Below the pieces are notes generated by a model. It was given only the letters and a program-made list of their open reading frames with translations, was not told the DNA's origin and searched no databases. 64,000 bases of DNA from Flavobacterium caeni (GTDB lineage Bacteria; Bacteroidota; Bacteroidia; Flavobacteriales; Flavobacteriaceae), in assembly GCF_900101895.1 (NCBI RefSeq), contig NZ_FMVF01000003.1, forward strand, positions 1 to 64,000, given 5' to 3'. Shown in pieces: positions 50,918-60,993 of the stretch (its first letter is position 1; each line of letters opens with the position of its first letter). Made by a program: the position numbers and the translations under genes.

Positions 50918-52852
50918 ATGAAGAAAATCGATTTCCTCAAGCCATTGTTGCATTTTTTGCTGATTGGCCTTTGTATTACGACGGTTAGCCGATTGTTTTT
51001 GTTTTTCAATTTTAAGCAACGCGTCATGCAGGTCGATGATTTCTGGCGTATTTTCACGATTGGTTTGCGGATGGATCTCATCATCCTTTGCTATCTTTCT
51101 TTTTTGCCCGCGCTTTTGATTTGCGTCTTACCCGATGCTTGGCTGCAAAGAATCCGAAAGTTTTTTACCGTTTACTTCATCACATTTTTGGGGTTGTTTT
51201 TGTTCATGGAGTTGGCCACGCGCGATTTCATCAACCAGTACGACACGCGTCCGAACAAGTTGTTCCTCGACTATTTGATTTACCCCACCGAGGTTGCGGG
51301 AACACTCGTCAAAAGTTACCTCGGGTCGATCATCGCCACGACGGTTTTGATGATCGCGGCCATTTTTTTGTTGGTCAGGTTTGCACCCAGGTTGTTCCAT
51401 CCGAGACCTGCCGCGTATAAAGCCAGATTGCTGTTGTTTTTACCCGTGGCTTTTTTGTTGTTTTTTGGCGCGCGTTCGAGCCTGACTTCCAAACGCCCGA
51501 TCAATGCGAGCAATGCCGTGTTTTCGACCGATCAGCTCACCAATTCGCTTGGGCTGAATTCGTTGTATACGGTAGCTTTTGCGGCCTATTCGATCAAGAA
51601 CGAAGACGATGCGGCCAAAATGTACGGCAAGATGGAAATCCATGAAGCCCTTGCACGCGTCCGCAAATACATGCACGTGCCCGATGCCGAATTTACCGAC
51701 GCCAATTTACCGCTGAACCACATCCAAAAAGCCGATACGCTGCGCAAAAAACCATACAACCTGGTGATTTTCCTGCAGGAAAGTCTGGGTGCCGAATATG
51801 TGGGCAGCCTCGGTGGAATGCCGCTTACGCCCCATTACGACCGACTGACCCAAGAAGGTCTATCTTTTACGAATCTATACTGTACCGGAACGAGAAGCGT
51901 ACGCGGCATCGAAGCGGTGGTTACCGGATTTTTGCCGTCGCCGTCGGAGAGCGTCGTCAAGCTCAGCAATTCGCAATCGGGGTTTTATACGCTGGCCGGC
52001 GCACTCGCACAAAAGGGCTACGACACCAGTTTTATCTACGGCGGCATGGCCAATTTCGACAACATGGCCGGATTTTTTAACGGCAACGGATTCGCGAACA
52101 TCATCGACGAGCCCGATTTCGACAAATCCAAGGCCGCGATGCACGGCACCTGGGGTTATTCCGATGAAGATTTGGTGGTCAAGGCCAACGATTATTTTAA
52201 AAGCCAGGGCGACAAACCGTTCTTTTCGCTGATGTTTTCTACGTCGAACCACGAGCCGTTCGAATTCCCCGACGGACGCATCCAGTTGTACGAAAAACCG
52301 AAACAAACGGTTCACAACGCGATGAAATACGCCGATTTTGCGATCGGAAAATTCTTTGAATTGGCCAAAAAGGAAAAGTATTTCGAGAACACCATCTTCA
52401 TCGTCATCGCCGACCACAACACGCGTACGTACGGCCAGCACCTGGTGCCCATCAACAAATTTCACATTCCCGCGCTTATCATCGGGCCGGGTGTGGCCAA
52501 GGGAAAAACCTACGACAAGCTCGCCAGCCAGATCGACATTCCGCCCACATTGCTCAACCTGATCGGATTGGACATCGCGTCGCCCATGCCGGGCCGTGAC
52601 CTGTTCAAACTACCCGAAGAAACAAAAGGCCGCGCGATCATGCAGTTTCACAACAACAACGCGTTTCGCGTAGGGAATCAGGTTGTCATTTTGCAACCCG
52701 ACAAACAGCCGTTGCAATTCGAGCTCAAGACCGATACCGAACTCGTACCCACGCAACTCGATCCCGAACTCGCAAAGGATGCGTTGGCGCATGTGACCGT
52801 CGCATCGTATTTGTACAAAGAGCGCAAATACCGACTCAAGTCGCAGAAATAA
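50918..52852 (+). CDS. LTA synthase-like sulfatase-fold membrane protein
   Basis: A 644-residue protein with about five N-terminal membrane helices (residues 8-180), then an alkaline-phosphatase/sulfatase-fold domain (about 260-600). In it, LVIFLQESLGAEYVGSLGG holds the first metal-site Glu, YCTGTRSVRGIEAVVTG the catalytic Thr/Ser, and VIADHNTRTYG further metal ligands. In Gram-negative bacteria such enzymes transfer phosphoglycerol or phosphoethanolamine to periplasmic glycans or lipids. It is divergent from fadD and ends in its own terminator. Confidence 0.88.
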   Translation: MKKIDFLKPLLHFLLIGLCITTVSRLFLFFNFKQRVMQVDDFWRIFTIGLRMDLIILCYLSFLPALLICVLPDAWLQRIRKFFTVYFITFLGLFLFMELATRDFINQYDTRPNKLFLDYLIYPTEVAGTLVKSYLGSIIATTVLMIAAIFLLVRFAPRLFHPRPAAYKARLLLFLPVAFLLFFGARSSLTSKRPINASNAVFSTDQLTNSLGLNSLYTVAFAAYSIKNEDDAAKMYGKMEIHEALARVRKYMHVPDAEFTDANLPLNHIQKADTLRKKPYNLVIFLQESLGAEYVGSLGGMPLTPHYDRLTQEGLSFTNLYCTGTRSVRGIEAVVTGFLPSPSESVVKLSNSQSGFYTLAGALAQKGYDTSFIYGGMANFDNMAGFFNGNGFANIIDEPDFDKSKAAMHGTWGYSDEDLVVKANDYFKSQGDKPFFSLMFSTSNHEPFEFPDGRIQLYEKPKQTVHNAMKYADFAIGKFFELAKKEKYFENTIFIVIADHNTRTYGQHLVPINKFHIPALIIGPGVAKGKTYDKLASQIDIPPTLLNLIGLDIASPMPGRDLFKLPEETKGRAIMQFHNNNAFRVGNQVVILQPDKQPLQFELKTDTELVPTQLDPELAKDALAHVTVASYLYKERKYRLKSQK

Positions 52853-52856
52853 AAAG

Positions 52857-52890
52857 AAAACCTCCCGTTGAAAGGAGGTTTCTATTTTTT
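52857..52890. terminator. Terminator between the LtaS-like gene and purL
   Basis: A stem AAACCTCC/GGAGGTTT with an 8-base loop and a T-run on the plus strand, at convergent gene ends. Confidence 0.8.
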
Positions 52891-55800
52891 AAGATTGGCG
52901 TTCAATCCACTGGCGTGCATTGACAAAAGCTTCCAGCCAAGGCGTGACTTCGTCGTGTCGTCCGTTAGGATAATGCGCCCAGTTCCACTGGAACGTCGAA
53001 CGTTCGATGTGCGGCATCGTCACCAAGTGGCGCCCGGTTTTGTCGCACAGCATCGCAATGTCAAAATGCGAGCCGTTCGGGTTGGCCGGATAGCCGTCAT
53101 ACGCATACTTTCCGACGATGTGGTAGCGGTCTTCGGCATACGGCAAATCGAAACGACCTTCTCCGTGCGAAATCCAAACCCCAAGTGTTGCACCCGCCAA
53201 AGTCGAGAGCATCACCGAGTTGTTTTCCTGTATCTTGACCGACGTAAATCCGCTTTCGTGTTTGGCCGACTGGTTGTGTTTCATCTTGCCGTGGATGTCG
53301 TGCTCGGGGTTGATGACTTCGAGCTCCATGAACAACTGACAGCCGTTGCAAATGCCCACCGACAACGTGTCTTCGCGCTTGAAGAAATTGTCGAGCGCCG
53401 TCTTGGCTTTGTCGTTGTACAAAAACGCGCCCGCCCAACCTTTGGCCGAACCGAGTACGTCCGAATTCGAGAAACCGCCCACGGCACCGATGAATTGGAT
53501 GTCTTCGAGCGTCTCGCGCCCCGAGATCAAATCGGTCATGTGGACGTCCTTGACGTCAAAACCCGCGAGGTACATGGCGTTGGCCATTTCGCGTTCGGAA
53601 TTCGAGCCTTTTTCGCGGATAATGGCGGCTTTCGGACGCGGTTTGGACGCGTCGATGGCTGGTTTTTTTCCGTCAAAATGACTCGGGAAAACATATTGCA
53701 GCGGTTGGTTCTTGTAATTGTCGAAACGCTCCTTGGCTTTTTGTTCGCCCGATTGTTTGCGGTCGAGCAGGTAAGAGGTTTTGAACCAAACGTCGCGCAG
53801 TTCGGCAACGTTCAATGTCAGATTCGTTTCGTTATTCTTGATCGTAACAGTATTGCTTTCGGTCGCTTTTCCGATGTTGAAAAACGCGATGTCATTTTGT
53901 TCGAACACGCTTTCGACCGATGCTTCGGCCTGGAACACGATGCCGATGTTTTCCGAGAACAGCAACGCCGTAGAATCGCTTTCGCCGATGGCCGTCAAAT
54001 CCAAATCGGCACCCAGATTCACGTCGGCAAAACACATTTCCAAAAGCGTGGTAATCAAACCGCCGCTGCCGATGTCGTGTCCGGCGTGGATTTTTCCGTC
54101 CAATATGAGTTGTTGGACGACGTTGAACGTCTTTTTGAATTCGGCTGCATCGACAATCGTCGGCGCTTGCTCGCCAATTTTATTCAGGATTTGCGCAAAC
54201 GACGAACCGCCCAATTGGTGCGCATCGCCCGACAAATTGATGTAGTAAATGTTGCCGCCGTTTTTCTTCAAGACCGGTTCGGCGACTTTGCCGATGTCGG
54301 TGCAATTGCCCGCCGCCGAAATAATCACGGTTCCTGGCGCAATCACATCGCCATCGGGGTATTTTTGTTTCATCGACAACGAGTCCTTTCCCGTCGGGAT
54401 GTTGATGCCGAGTTCGATCGCAAAATCGGAACAGCCTTGTACGGCTTCATACAGACGCGCGTCTTCGCCTTCGTTCTTGCACGGCCACATCCAGTTCGCC
54501 GAAAGCGAAACGCCTTTGAGACCGTCTTTGATGGGAGCCCAAATGAGGTTTGACAAACTTTCGCCCATCGCATTGCGGCTGCCCGCGACAGGGTCGATCA
54601 GCGCGGCAATCGGCGCATGACCGATGGACGTTGCGACGCCTTCCTTACCGAGGTAATCGAGCGCCATCACGCCAACATTGTTGAGCGGCAATTGCAACGG
54701 TCCGGCGCACTGTTGTTTGGCGACTTTCCCGCCTACGCAACGGTCGACTTTGTTGGTCAGCCAGTCTTTGCAGGCGACGGCCTCAAGCTGCAAGACCTGT
54801 TCAAGATAGGTTGGTATATTGTTCTGTGTGTATTGTAAATCCTGGTATTCACGGTCGATTGATTGGTCGTCCATGATGGTTTTGGGCGATGAACCGAACA
54901 TATCTGCCAGTGCAAAATCCATCGGTTTCTGGCCATTGGTTTGCGATTCGAACGTAAAGCGATGGCTGCCGTTGACATCACCCACTTCGTACATGGGCGA
55001 ACGTTCGCGCTCTGCGATTCGGTGTAAAGTGTCGATATCGTTTTGCCCAATCACCAAGCCCATGCGCTCCTGCGATTCGTTGCCGATGATTTCCTTGGCC
55101 GACAACGTAGGGTCGCCGACAGGCAATTTGTCAAGGTCGATCAATCCGCCGGTTTCCTCGACGAGTTCAGACAAACAGTTCAAATGGCCACCTGCACCGT
55201 GATCGTGGATGGAAACAATGGGGTTGTGCGCGCTTTCGACCAATCCACGGATGGCGTTGGCCGCGCGCTTTTGCATTTCGGGATTCGAGCGTTGTACCGC
55301 ATTGAGTTCGATGCCCGAGCTGAACGCGCCCGTATCGGCCGACGAAACTGCCGCACCGCCCATGCCGATTCTATAATTTTCACCGCCAAGGATGACGATT
55401 TTGTCGCCCGCTGCCGGTTTCTTTTTGATCGATTGGTCCAGTTTTCCGTAACCGATGCCGCCCGCCTGCATAATGACTTTGTCGTAGCCGAGCTTGCGTC
55501 CGTCTTCTTGATGTTCAAAAGTAAGCACCGAACCCGTGATGAGCGGTTGGCCGAATTTATTGCCAAAATCCGACGCCCCGTTCGAGGCCTTGATCAAAAT
55601 ATCGATCGGGGTCTGGTAGAGCCATTTGCGCTCGGGCATGGCTTTTTCCCACGGGCGTTCTTGTGCCAGACGCGAATAGGCCGTCATGTACACTGCGGTT
55701 CCGGCGAGTGGGAGCGAGCCCTGTCCGCCCGCCAATCGGTCGCGGATTTCACCGCCAGAGCCTGTGGCCGCGCCGTTGAAAGGTTCTACAGTGGTCGGAA

Positions 55801-56548
55801 AGTTATGCGTTTCGGCTTTAAGTGAAATCACCGATTCGAAGTCCGAAGTTTGGTAAAAATCGGGTTTGTCGGCAGACTTTGGTGCGAACTGTTGCACGCG
55901 CGGGCCTTTGATGAACGCAACGTTGTCTTTGTAGGCCGATACGATTTCGTTCGGGTTTTCGGCCGACGTTTTTTTGATGAGCTTGAACAGCGACGTTGGC
56001 ATTTCCTCGCCATCGATGACGAACGTACCGTTAAAGATCTTGTGTCGGCAGTGCTCAGAGTTGACTTGCGAGAAGCCAAAAACTTCCGAATCGGTTAATT
56101 TGCGTCCGAGTTTGGTCGAAAGATTATTCAGATAATCGACTTCTTCGTCGCTGAGCGAAAGCCCTTCCTGTTGGTTGTAGGCCGCGATGTCTTCGATTTC
56201 GAGAATCGGTTCAGGCTTTATGTTGATGGTATAAATGTCTTGGTCCAGTTCGGCGTATTTCTGCGACAGCATCGGATCGAAATCTTTGAAATCAGCCGCG
56301 ACTTTGTGGAATTCCTCGATGCGGATGATGCCGTTTATGCCCATGTTTTGCGTGATCTCGACCGCGTTGGTGCTCCACGGCGTGATCATGGCGGCGCGTG
56401 GGCCAACAAAAAAATCCGTCAGTACGGATTTCTCTATTTTATCGGTGTCGCCAAAAAGCCAGTTGAGTTTAGAAATGTTTTCGCCCGAAAGCGCGTCTTG
56501 CGTCTGTACGGCAAAAACGGTGCTTTCCTTTCCGAAGAAATGAATCAT
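52889..56548 (-). CDS. purL: Phosphoribosylformylglycinamidine synthase (FGAM synthase)
   Basis: A 1219-residue single-chain enzyme of purine synthesis (FGAR to FGAM). The start MIHFFGKEST at 56548 is chosen over an upstream extension of 16 codons. The N-terminal PurS-like region, two ATP-grasp-like synthetase repeats (SVISLKAETHNFPTTVEPFNGAATGSGGEIRDR; NTYPV-type GGENYRIGMGGAAVSS) and the C-terminal class I glutaminase (VGICNGCQLFMELEV with the Cys nucleophile; WISHGEGRF; MPHIERS) are all present. It stands alone, as is common for large purL. Confidence 0.96.
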   Translation of the reverse strand: MIHFFGKESTVFAVQTQDALSGENISKLNWLFGDTDKIEKSVLTDFFVGPRAAMITPWSTNAVEITQNMGINGIIRIEEFHKVAADFKDFDPMLSQKYAELDQDIYTINIKPEPILEIEDIAAYNQQEGLSLSDEEVDYLNNLSTKLGRKLTDSEVFGFSQVNSEHCRHKIFNGTFVIDGEEMPTSLFKLIKKTSAENPNEIVSAYKDNVAFIKGPRVQQFAPKSADKPDFYQTSDFESVISLKAETHNFPTTVEPFNGAATGSGGEIRDRLAGGQGSLPLAGTAVYMTAYSRLAQERPWEKAMPERKWLYQTPIDILIKASNGASDFGNKFGQPLITGSVLTFEHQEDGRKLGYDKVIMQAGGIGYGKLDQSIKKKPAAGDKIVILGGENYRIGMGGAAVSSADTGAFSSGIELNAVQRSNPEMQKRAANAIRGLVESAHNPIVSIHDHGAGGHLNCLSELVEETGGLIDLDKLPVGDPTLSAKEIIGNESQERMGLVIGQNDIDTLHRIAERERSPMYEVGDVNGSHRFTFESQTNGQKPMDFALADMFGSSPKTIMDDQSIDREYQDLQYTQNNIPTYLEQVLQLEAVACKDWLTNKVDRCVGGKVAKQQCAGPLQLPLNNVGVMALDYLGKEGVATSIGHAPIAALIDPVAGSRNAMGESLSNLIWAPIKDGLKGVSLSANWMWPCKNEGEDARLYEAVQGCSDFAIELGINIPTGKDSLSMKQKYPDGDVIAPGTVIISAAGNCTDIGKVAEPVLKKNGGNIYYINLSGDAHQLGGSSFAQILNKIGEQAPTIVDAAEFKKTFNVVQQLILDGKIHAGHDIGSGGLITTLLEMCFADVNLGADLDLTAIGESDSTALLFSENIGIVFQAEASVESVFEQNDIAFFNIGKATESNTVTIKNNETNLTLNVAELRDVWFKTSYLLDRKQSGEQKAKERFDNYKNQPLQYVFPSHFDGKKPAIDASKPRPKAAIIREKGSNSEREMANAMYLAGFDVKDVHMTDLISGRETLEDIQFIGAVGGFSNSDVLGSAKGWAGAFLYNDKAKTALDNFFKREDTLSVGICNGCQLFMELEVINPEHDIHGKMKHNQSAKHESGFTSVKIQENNSVMLSTLAGATLGVWISHGEGRFDLPYAEDRYHIVGKYAYDGYPANPNGSHFDIAMLCDKTGRHLVTMPHIERSTFQWNWAHYPNGRHDEVTPWLEAFVNARQWIERQS

Positions 56549-56633
56549 GGTGGTAGTTGTTGTTGTGAGCCGCAAATTTAGTTCAAAAAAGGGCAAACTG
56601 CAAGCGGTTTTTTCAACAAATCGATGTCAAGAA

Positions 56634-58193
56634 TTAAGGCTCGAATGCGTTGAATGCACCCAGCGCCAACCCCGGAATCGTCGCACGCGGGGTGCCGAAA
56701 TAGTCGGTCGAGCCCGACGTGATAAAATCGGTGTTGCCCGCCGTGGCCGCCGCCGATGTCGTAAAGATGTACAACTGGTTGCGGTTCGGGTTGTTGAATT
56801 CCGGATCTATGTTCTTGCGGTTGCCGTTCTGCTCGTCGCGGATGAACGCGTATTGCGGATCGTTTTCGATGCCCGTGCCCGAGTCGTTGAACTTGATGAA
56901 ATTGTAGGCGATGTCGTTGGTATTCACGGTCGTACCGTCTTTCAAATTGAGTACAAATCCCACGCGGTTGCTGTTGTAAATGATCGAATTCTTGACCGAA
57001 AGCGTCAGCGGATAATCGGTTTGCACCTGCGTATTAGGGTCTTCGTAATAGTTGTCGAACAAAACGGTCAGTTGCGAGGTGCTCGGCCAGTTGTTGTTGA
57101 GCGAGCAATGCAACAAATTGTAATCGCCGCCCTCGATACCCGCAAAACCGGCCTGTCCGATGTTGCTCGCCAGTAGGTTTTCGGCCGAAATGTTCGCATG
57201 AACGCCCAGGATCCCAAAATTCACCATGTTGACCACCTGCGAATTGGTGATCGATACTTGCGGTTTGTAGTTCTGCGCGCCATCGCCCGGCAGCTGGATG
57301 CCATAAAAGCCGTTTTTGAGGATCAAATGGTCAATGGAATTGCCCGATGTCGAAAGGATGATGACCCCGCGCCATTGTCCCGGCGTACCGGCAAAAGCTG
57401 GTTCGAGCCTGTCGCCTTCGAACGTGACTTCGTTGTCATCCACCAGATTGCCTTCGCTGTCGTAAACCGATGGATTGCCGTCGATGACGATGTGCGCATT
57501 TTGGTCTACGATGATGCCCGCGCCGTCGTGAAAATGCACTTTCGTGCCTTCCTGTATGGTGAGTGTCTGGCCCGCAGGAACGTGTGCAAAACCATAAACC
57601 ACCCAGGGTTTGTCATTGGTCCAGGTAAGTTCCTCGGGCGTCGTGAGCGTATGGCCTTCGATGTCGCTGGCTTGCGTTTGGCCCGCCAATGTAATCACTT
57701 CCTTGACGCCATTGAGGTCGCGGTTCGGGAAAATGAAATGCGCATCCTGGATCAGCGTGACCAGGTTGACGGCCTGTTCGGTCGTACCCGCGCCAAATAA
57801 AATGCGGTCGTTGTAGGTGAAGTCGGCTTCAGTTTCGGTAATGTCGACGGTAGTTTCTATAAAGATAAACAAACTGTCCTTGGCCAAGATCTCTACATTG
57901 GGGAAATATTTGCCGTTGCCATCAAGGCCCGTCATGCCGTCGACCATGAGGCGGTACTTGGAGGCATCGCCTTTTTCGAGTCGGATGGCCGGGATCGAAA
58001 TGTCGTCGTTGCTGGTATTGTACACCTTGAGCATGTAGGTGCTCGAGCTGATGCCAGTAAAAATCGTATCGAGATACACGGTTTGCTTTGAAAAAGCCAG
58101 CCCGCCGTTGCTCGGGACGGTGTCGAAATCTTTGCGGCAAGAAGAAAGTAACGCGGTGGTACCGATGATCAACAGAAGGACGATTTTACGCAT
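56634..58193 (-). CDS. Lipoprotein with right-handed beta-helix region
   Basis: A 519-residue lipoprotein (lipobox LLSSC, acyl Cys near residue 19; start chosen there, dropping 28 track codons). An N-terminal Ig-like region (about 40-150) precedes a parallel beta-helix-like stretch with repeated VVYGFAHVPAGQTLTIQEGTKVHFHDGAGIIV, SIDHLILKNGFYGIQL and LTLSVKNSIIYNSNRVGFVL units. Similar flavobacterial surface lipoproteins lack a known role. It lies upstream of purL on the same strand. Confidence 0.8.
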   Translation of the reverse strand: MRKIVLLLIIGTTALLSSCRKDFDTVPSNGGLAFSKQTVYLDTIFTGISSSTYMLKVYNTSNDDISIPAIRLEKGDASKYRLMVDGMTGLDGNGKYFPNVEILAKDSLFIFIETTVDITETEADFTYNDRILFGAGTTEQAVNLVTLIQDAHFIFPNRDLNGVKEVITLAGQTQASDIEGHTLTTPEELTWTNDKPWVVYGFAHVPAGQTLTIQEGTKVHFHDGAGIIVDQNAHIVIDGNPSVYDSEGNLVDDNEVTFEGDRLEPAFAGTPGQWRGVIILSTSGNSIDHLILKNGFYGIQLPGDGAQNYKPQVSITNSQVVNMVNFGILGVHANISAENLLASNIGQAGFAGIEGGDYNLLHCSLNNNWPSTSQLTVLFDNYYEDPNTQVQTDYPLTLSVKNSIIYNSNRVGFVLNLKDGTTVNTNDIAYNFIKFNDSGTGIENDPQYAFIRDEQNGNRKNIDPEFNNPNRNQLYIFTTSAAATAGNTDFITSGSTDYFGTPRATIPGLALGAFNAFEP

Positions 58194-58335
58194 TGGTTTT
58201 TGAATTTGGGTAAAAGTAGCTATTAATTTGGAAATTTGGAAATGTATGCTTGTCCAGATAACGTTTGCACGCGACATTTATTCTTTGGCTTTTTGTTTTG
58301 TGCAATAAGACGTACTTTTACTGAAAATTCAAACC

Positions 58336-58764
58336 ATGACTTTCGACAAGGAAAAAGTGCTTGCCCTATGCAACGCCTTCTCAAAAAATACCCTCATGCA
58401 AACGCTCGACATCGTCTTTACGGATGCGGGCCCCGACCATTTGGTTGCGCAGATGCCCGTCAATTCGCGAATCCACCAACCCATGGGGCTGCTGCACGGC
58501 GGCGCGTCGGTGGCTTTGGCCGAAAGCGTGGGCAGCGCGGCTTCGATGTTGTATGTAGACGGTGCAACGCATGAAGTGCGCGGCATCGAAATCGCGGCGA
58601 ATCATTTGCGCGCCAAACGCGAAGGGATGGTCACGGGCACGGCGCGTATCGTGCACAAGGGAAAAACGATCCATTTGTGGGAAATCAAGATCACCGACGA
58701 GGCCGGACAACTTGTGTGTTTGTGTAAGCTCACCAACATCGTCCTGCCCAAAAGCCAACCGTGA
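58336..58764 (+). CDS. Hotdog-fold acyl-CoA thioesterase (PaaI/MenI type)
   Basis: A 142-residue thioesterase. The active-site motif is NSRIHQPMGLLHGGASVALAESVGSAAS, with the catalytic acidic residue in ALAES. It is coupled to a menF-like isochorismate synthase. Together with that neighbour it suggests 1,4-dihydroxy-2-naphthoyl-CoA hydrolysis in menaquinone synthesis (MenI). Phenylacetyl-CoA thioesterase activity is a less likely alternative. Confidence 0.85.
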   Translation: MTFDKEKVLALCNAFSKNTLMQTLDIVFTDAGPDHLVAQMPVNSRIHQPMGLLHGGASVALAESVGSAASMLYVDGATHEVRGIEIAANHLRAKREGMVTGTARIVHKGKTIHLWEIKITDEAGQLVCLCKLTNIVLPKSQP

Positions 58765-59807
58765 TGCAGGATTTGTTCGATAGGATTAGCGGTCATTATA
58801 AGCAACGGCTTCCGCTGGCGTGTTACCGAAAACCGGGCGCAAATAAGCTGACGGCGGTTTTTCAACATGATGCCGCGCTACACACCGCCGATTTCAACAC
58901 GGCGGGATTTGTGTTTGCACCGTTTGATGGGACGCCTTTGTTGTTGCCGTATGGCCAAAGCGAGATACACGCGGCCGACTGGCAAGCTACCGACAGCGAT
59001 GGATTGCACGTGATTGAAACGACCGCCAATCCTGAAGACTTTGAGCGGCTGGTGGGCCAAGGCATCGCTGCCATCCAAGACGGGCAATTCCAGAAAGTGG
59101 TGTTGTCGCGAAAAGAAGCCGTTGCAGTACCCGATTTCGAATTGGTTTCGGTGTTCCAAAAGTTGGCTTCGGCCTATCTGTCGGCATTTGTCTATTGCTT
59201 TTACCACCCCAAAGTAGGGTTATGGCTGGGGGCGACACCCGAGAAATTGCTCAAGATCGAAACCAACAAGTTCGAGACGATGGCTTTGGCCGGGACGCAA
59301 CGGTTCGACGGGACCGAGCATGTCGATTGGGCGCAAAAGGAACGCGAAGAACAGCAGTTCGTGACCGATTTTATCATGGAAAACCTCGAGAACGTCACGA
59401 CCGATATCGCGTTCTCGGATCCATATACCTACCGCGCCGGCAATCTGTTGCACCTCAAGACCGATATTTCGGGAACGTTGGACGGGGCGTCCAATACCGG
59501 CCGATTGGTCGAATTGTTGCATCCGACGCCGGCCGTCTGCGGGCTGCCCAAGGAAGCGGCGCGCCGGTTTATTCTCGAACACGAAGGCTACGACCGGAAA
59601 TTCTACTCGGGTTATTTGGGCGAATTGTACGCCGACTTTTATTCCGACGGAATTTTGACCGACCTTTACGTCAACCTGCGTTGCATGGAGGTCGATGGCG
59701 AAACCGCCTATTTGTATGTGGGCTGCGGCATCACACGTGAAAGCGATCCGCAAAAAGAATTTGTAGAAACGGTCAACAAATCGATGACCATCAAAAAAGT
59801 ATTGTAA
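58764..59807 (+). CDS. menF: Isochorismate synthase
   Basis: A 347-residue chorismate-binding enzyme. The start is ATG at 58764, overlapping the thioesterase stop by one base (TGATG). The GTG three bases earlier is a possible alternative. The C-terminal chorismate-binding part is intact (GATPEKLLKIETNKFETMALAGTQ, LVELLHPTPAVCGLPKEAARRFI and YSGYLGEL). It is the first committed enzyme of menaquinone synthesis. Its length is shorter than E. coli MenF, as usual for this phylum. Confidence 0.88.
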   Translation: MQDLFDRISGHYKQRLPLACYRKPGANKLTAVFQHDAALHTADFNTAGFVFAPFDGTPLLLPYGQSEIHAADWQATDSDGLHVIETTANPEDFERLVGQGIAAIQDGQFQKVVLSRKEAVAVPDFELVSVFQKLASAYLSAFVYCFYHPKVGLWLGATPEKLLKIETNKFETMALAGTQRFDGTEHVDWAQKEREEQQFVTDFIMENLENVTTDIAFSDPYTYRAGNLLHLKTDISGTLDGASNTGRLVELLHPTPAVCGLPKEAARRFILEHEGYDRKFYSGYLGELYADFYSDGILTDLYVNLRCMEVDGETAYLYVGCGITRESDPQKEFVETVNKSMTIKKVL

Positions 59808-59808
59808 C

Positions 59809-60525
59809 ATGAAATTAGACATTCTGGCCTTTGGCGCGCATCCCGACGATGTTGAACTGGGCTGCGGCGGCACACTGGCCAAGGAAATCGCCAACGGCAA
59901 AAAAGTAGGCATCGTCGATTTGACGCGTGGGGAACTCGGTACGCGCGGATCGGCCGAGATACGCGATAGAGAATCGGCTGCGGCGGCCCAAATCTTGGGC
60001 GTGTCGGTACGCGAAAACCTTAACATGCGCGACGGTTTTTTCATCAACGACGAAAAGCACCAGCGCGAAGTCATCAAAATGATCCGCAAATACCAACCCG
60101 AAGTGGTGCTGTGCAACGCCATCGACGACCGCCACATCGACCACGGACGCGGCAGCAAATTGGTGTCGGATGCGTGTTTTTTGTCGGGATTGCGCAGGAT
60201 CGAAACACAACTGGACGGCGCGTCGCAAGAGGCCTACCGCCCGAAGGTCGTGTACCATTACATCCAGTGGAAAAACATCGAGCCCGATTTTGTGGTCGAT
60301 ATTTCGGGTTATAACGAAAAGCGGATCGAAGCGATCATGGCCTATGCCTCACAATTTTACGACGCAAGCAGCGCCGAACCCGAGACGCCGATTGCCACCA
60401 AAAACTTCCTGGACAGCCTTGATTACAGGGCACGCGACCTGGGCAGGCTGATTGGTGTAGACCATGCCGAAGGCTTTACGGCCGAAAGGTATTTGGCCGT
60501 CAATCGCTTAACCGATTTGAAATAA
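59809..60525 (+). CDS. bshB1: Bacillithiol biosynthesis deacetylase BshB1
   Basis: A 238-residue zinc deacetylase of the LmbE/PIG-L family that converts GlcNAc-malate to GlcN-malate in bacillithiol synthesis. The zinc motif AHPDD (His11, Asp13-Asp14) and the later RHIDHGRG motif are present, and DGASQEAYRPKVVYHYIQ is typical of BshB1. It starts 1 base after menF, so the three genes form an operon although the pathways differ. Bacillithiol is the low-molecular-weight thiol of many Bacteroidota. Confidence 0.92.
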   Translation: MKLDILAFGAHPDDVELGCGGTLAKEIANGKKVGIVDLTRGELGTRGSAEIRDRESAAAAQILGVSVRENLNMRDGFFINDEKHQREVIKMIRKYQPEVVLCNAIDDRHIDHGRGSKLVSDACFLSGLRRIETQLDGASQEAYRPKVVYHYIQWKNIEPDFVVDISGYNEKRIEAIMAYASQFYDASSAEPETPIATKNFLDSLDYRARDLGRLIGVDHAEGFTAERYLAVNRLTDLK

Positions 60526-60540
60526 TTTTTGGCCGTTTTT

Positions 60541-60572
60541 CTTTGCGTTAGAAAAGTTTTACAGTATATTTG
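60541..60572 (+). promoter_or_regulatory. Bacteroidota-type promoter of tRNA-His
   Basis: TTTG (60542-60545) and TATATTTG (60565-60572) are separated by exactly 19 bases. This matches the Bacteroidota sigma-ABfr consensus, about 18 bases before the tRNA. Confidence 0.8.
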
Positions 60573-60590
60573 CCCCCGTTAAATAACACG

Positions 60591-60664
60591 GTGATTGTAG
60601 CTCAGTTGGTTAGAGCACCAGATTGTGGTTCTGGGGGTCGCCGGTTCGAACCCGGTCATTCACC
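60591..60664 (+). tRNA. tRNA-His (GTG)
   Basis: A cloverleaf with anticodon loop TTGTGGT (anticodon GTG), stem CCAGA/TCTGG, D-arm GCTCAGTTGGTTAGAGC and T-arm CCGGTTCGAACCCGG. The G at 60590 can serve as the extra G-1 required by histidyl-tRNA synthetase, opposite C73 at 60664. The acceptor stem GTGATTG/CATTCAC has one U-U mismatch at 5-68. CCA is not encoded. A terminator follows at once. Confidence 0.97.
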
Positions 60665-60667
60665 CAT

Positions 60668-60699
60668 AACGGGGGTTTCTCTGAAATCCCCGTTTTTTT
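60668..60699 (+). terminator. Terminator of tRNA-His
   Basis: A 7-bp stem AACGGGG/CCCCGTT followed by seven T, directly after the tRNA. Confidence 0.85.
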
Positions 60700-60993
60700 A
60701 TTGTATTCGAGAAGCCCTTTTGTCTTTAAAATCAAGGCTTTCGAGATGAAAAGAGGGTCTAAAAAAGCGGTTCGATAAATCTCCCCGTTATAGGTTAATT
60801 CTTGACCGAACCCGATTTTTATGAAATTTTGCTTGTTTTGCAAGCTCGCTGCATTGAGTATTTCTCTAATGTTTTTTAGCTTCGAAAATCTTGCAAAATA
60901 GGTGTTCCAATAGTCAGTTTCTTTGGTTTGGCTGAACTTTATTTGCGCCTCGACAGCCTCTATATCGGCGCCAATTTTCTTGTGCCAATGCAA
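60700..60993 (-). pseudogene. Truncated serine-recombinase C-terminal fragment
   Basis: The minus-strand frame reads IREILNAASLQNKQNFIKIGF, LTYNGEIYRTAFLDPLF and KTKGLLEYNKK, which resembles the C-terminal end of large serine recombinases of Bacteroidota. The resolvase catalytic domain and most of the protein are missing upstream. The frame then runs into the antisense strand of the tRNA-His gene. It looks like the remnant of an element once inserted at this tRNA. Confidence 0.5.

Noticed and set aside
52868..54553. 561-codon plus ORF antisense to purL
   Set aside because: Shadow of purL; the minus strand holds all purL motifs.
60610..60700. End of the 127-codon minus ORF over tRNA-His
   Set aside because: The last residues are the antisense of the tRNA gene, a known false-ORF pattern; only the part outside is kept as a recombinase remnant.
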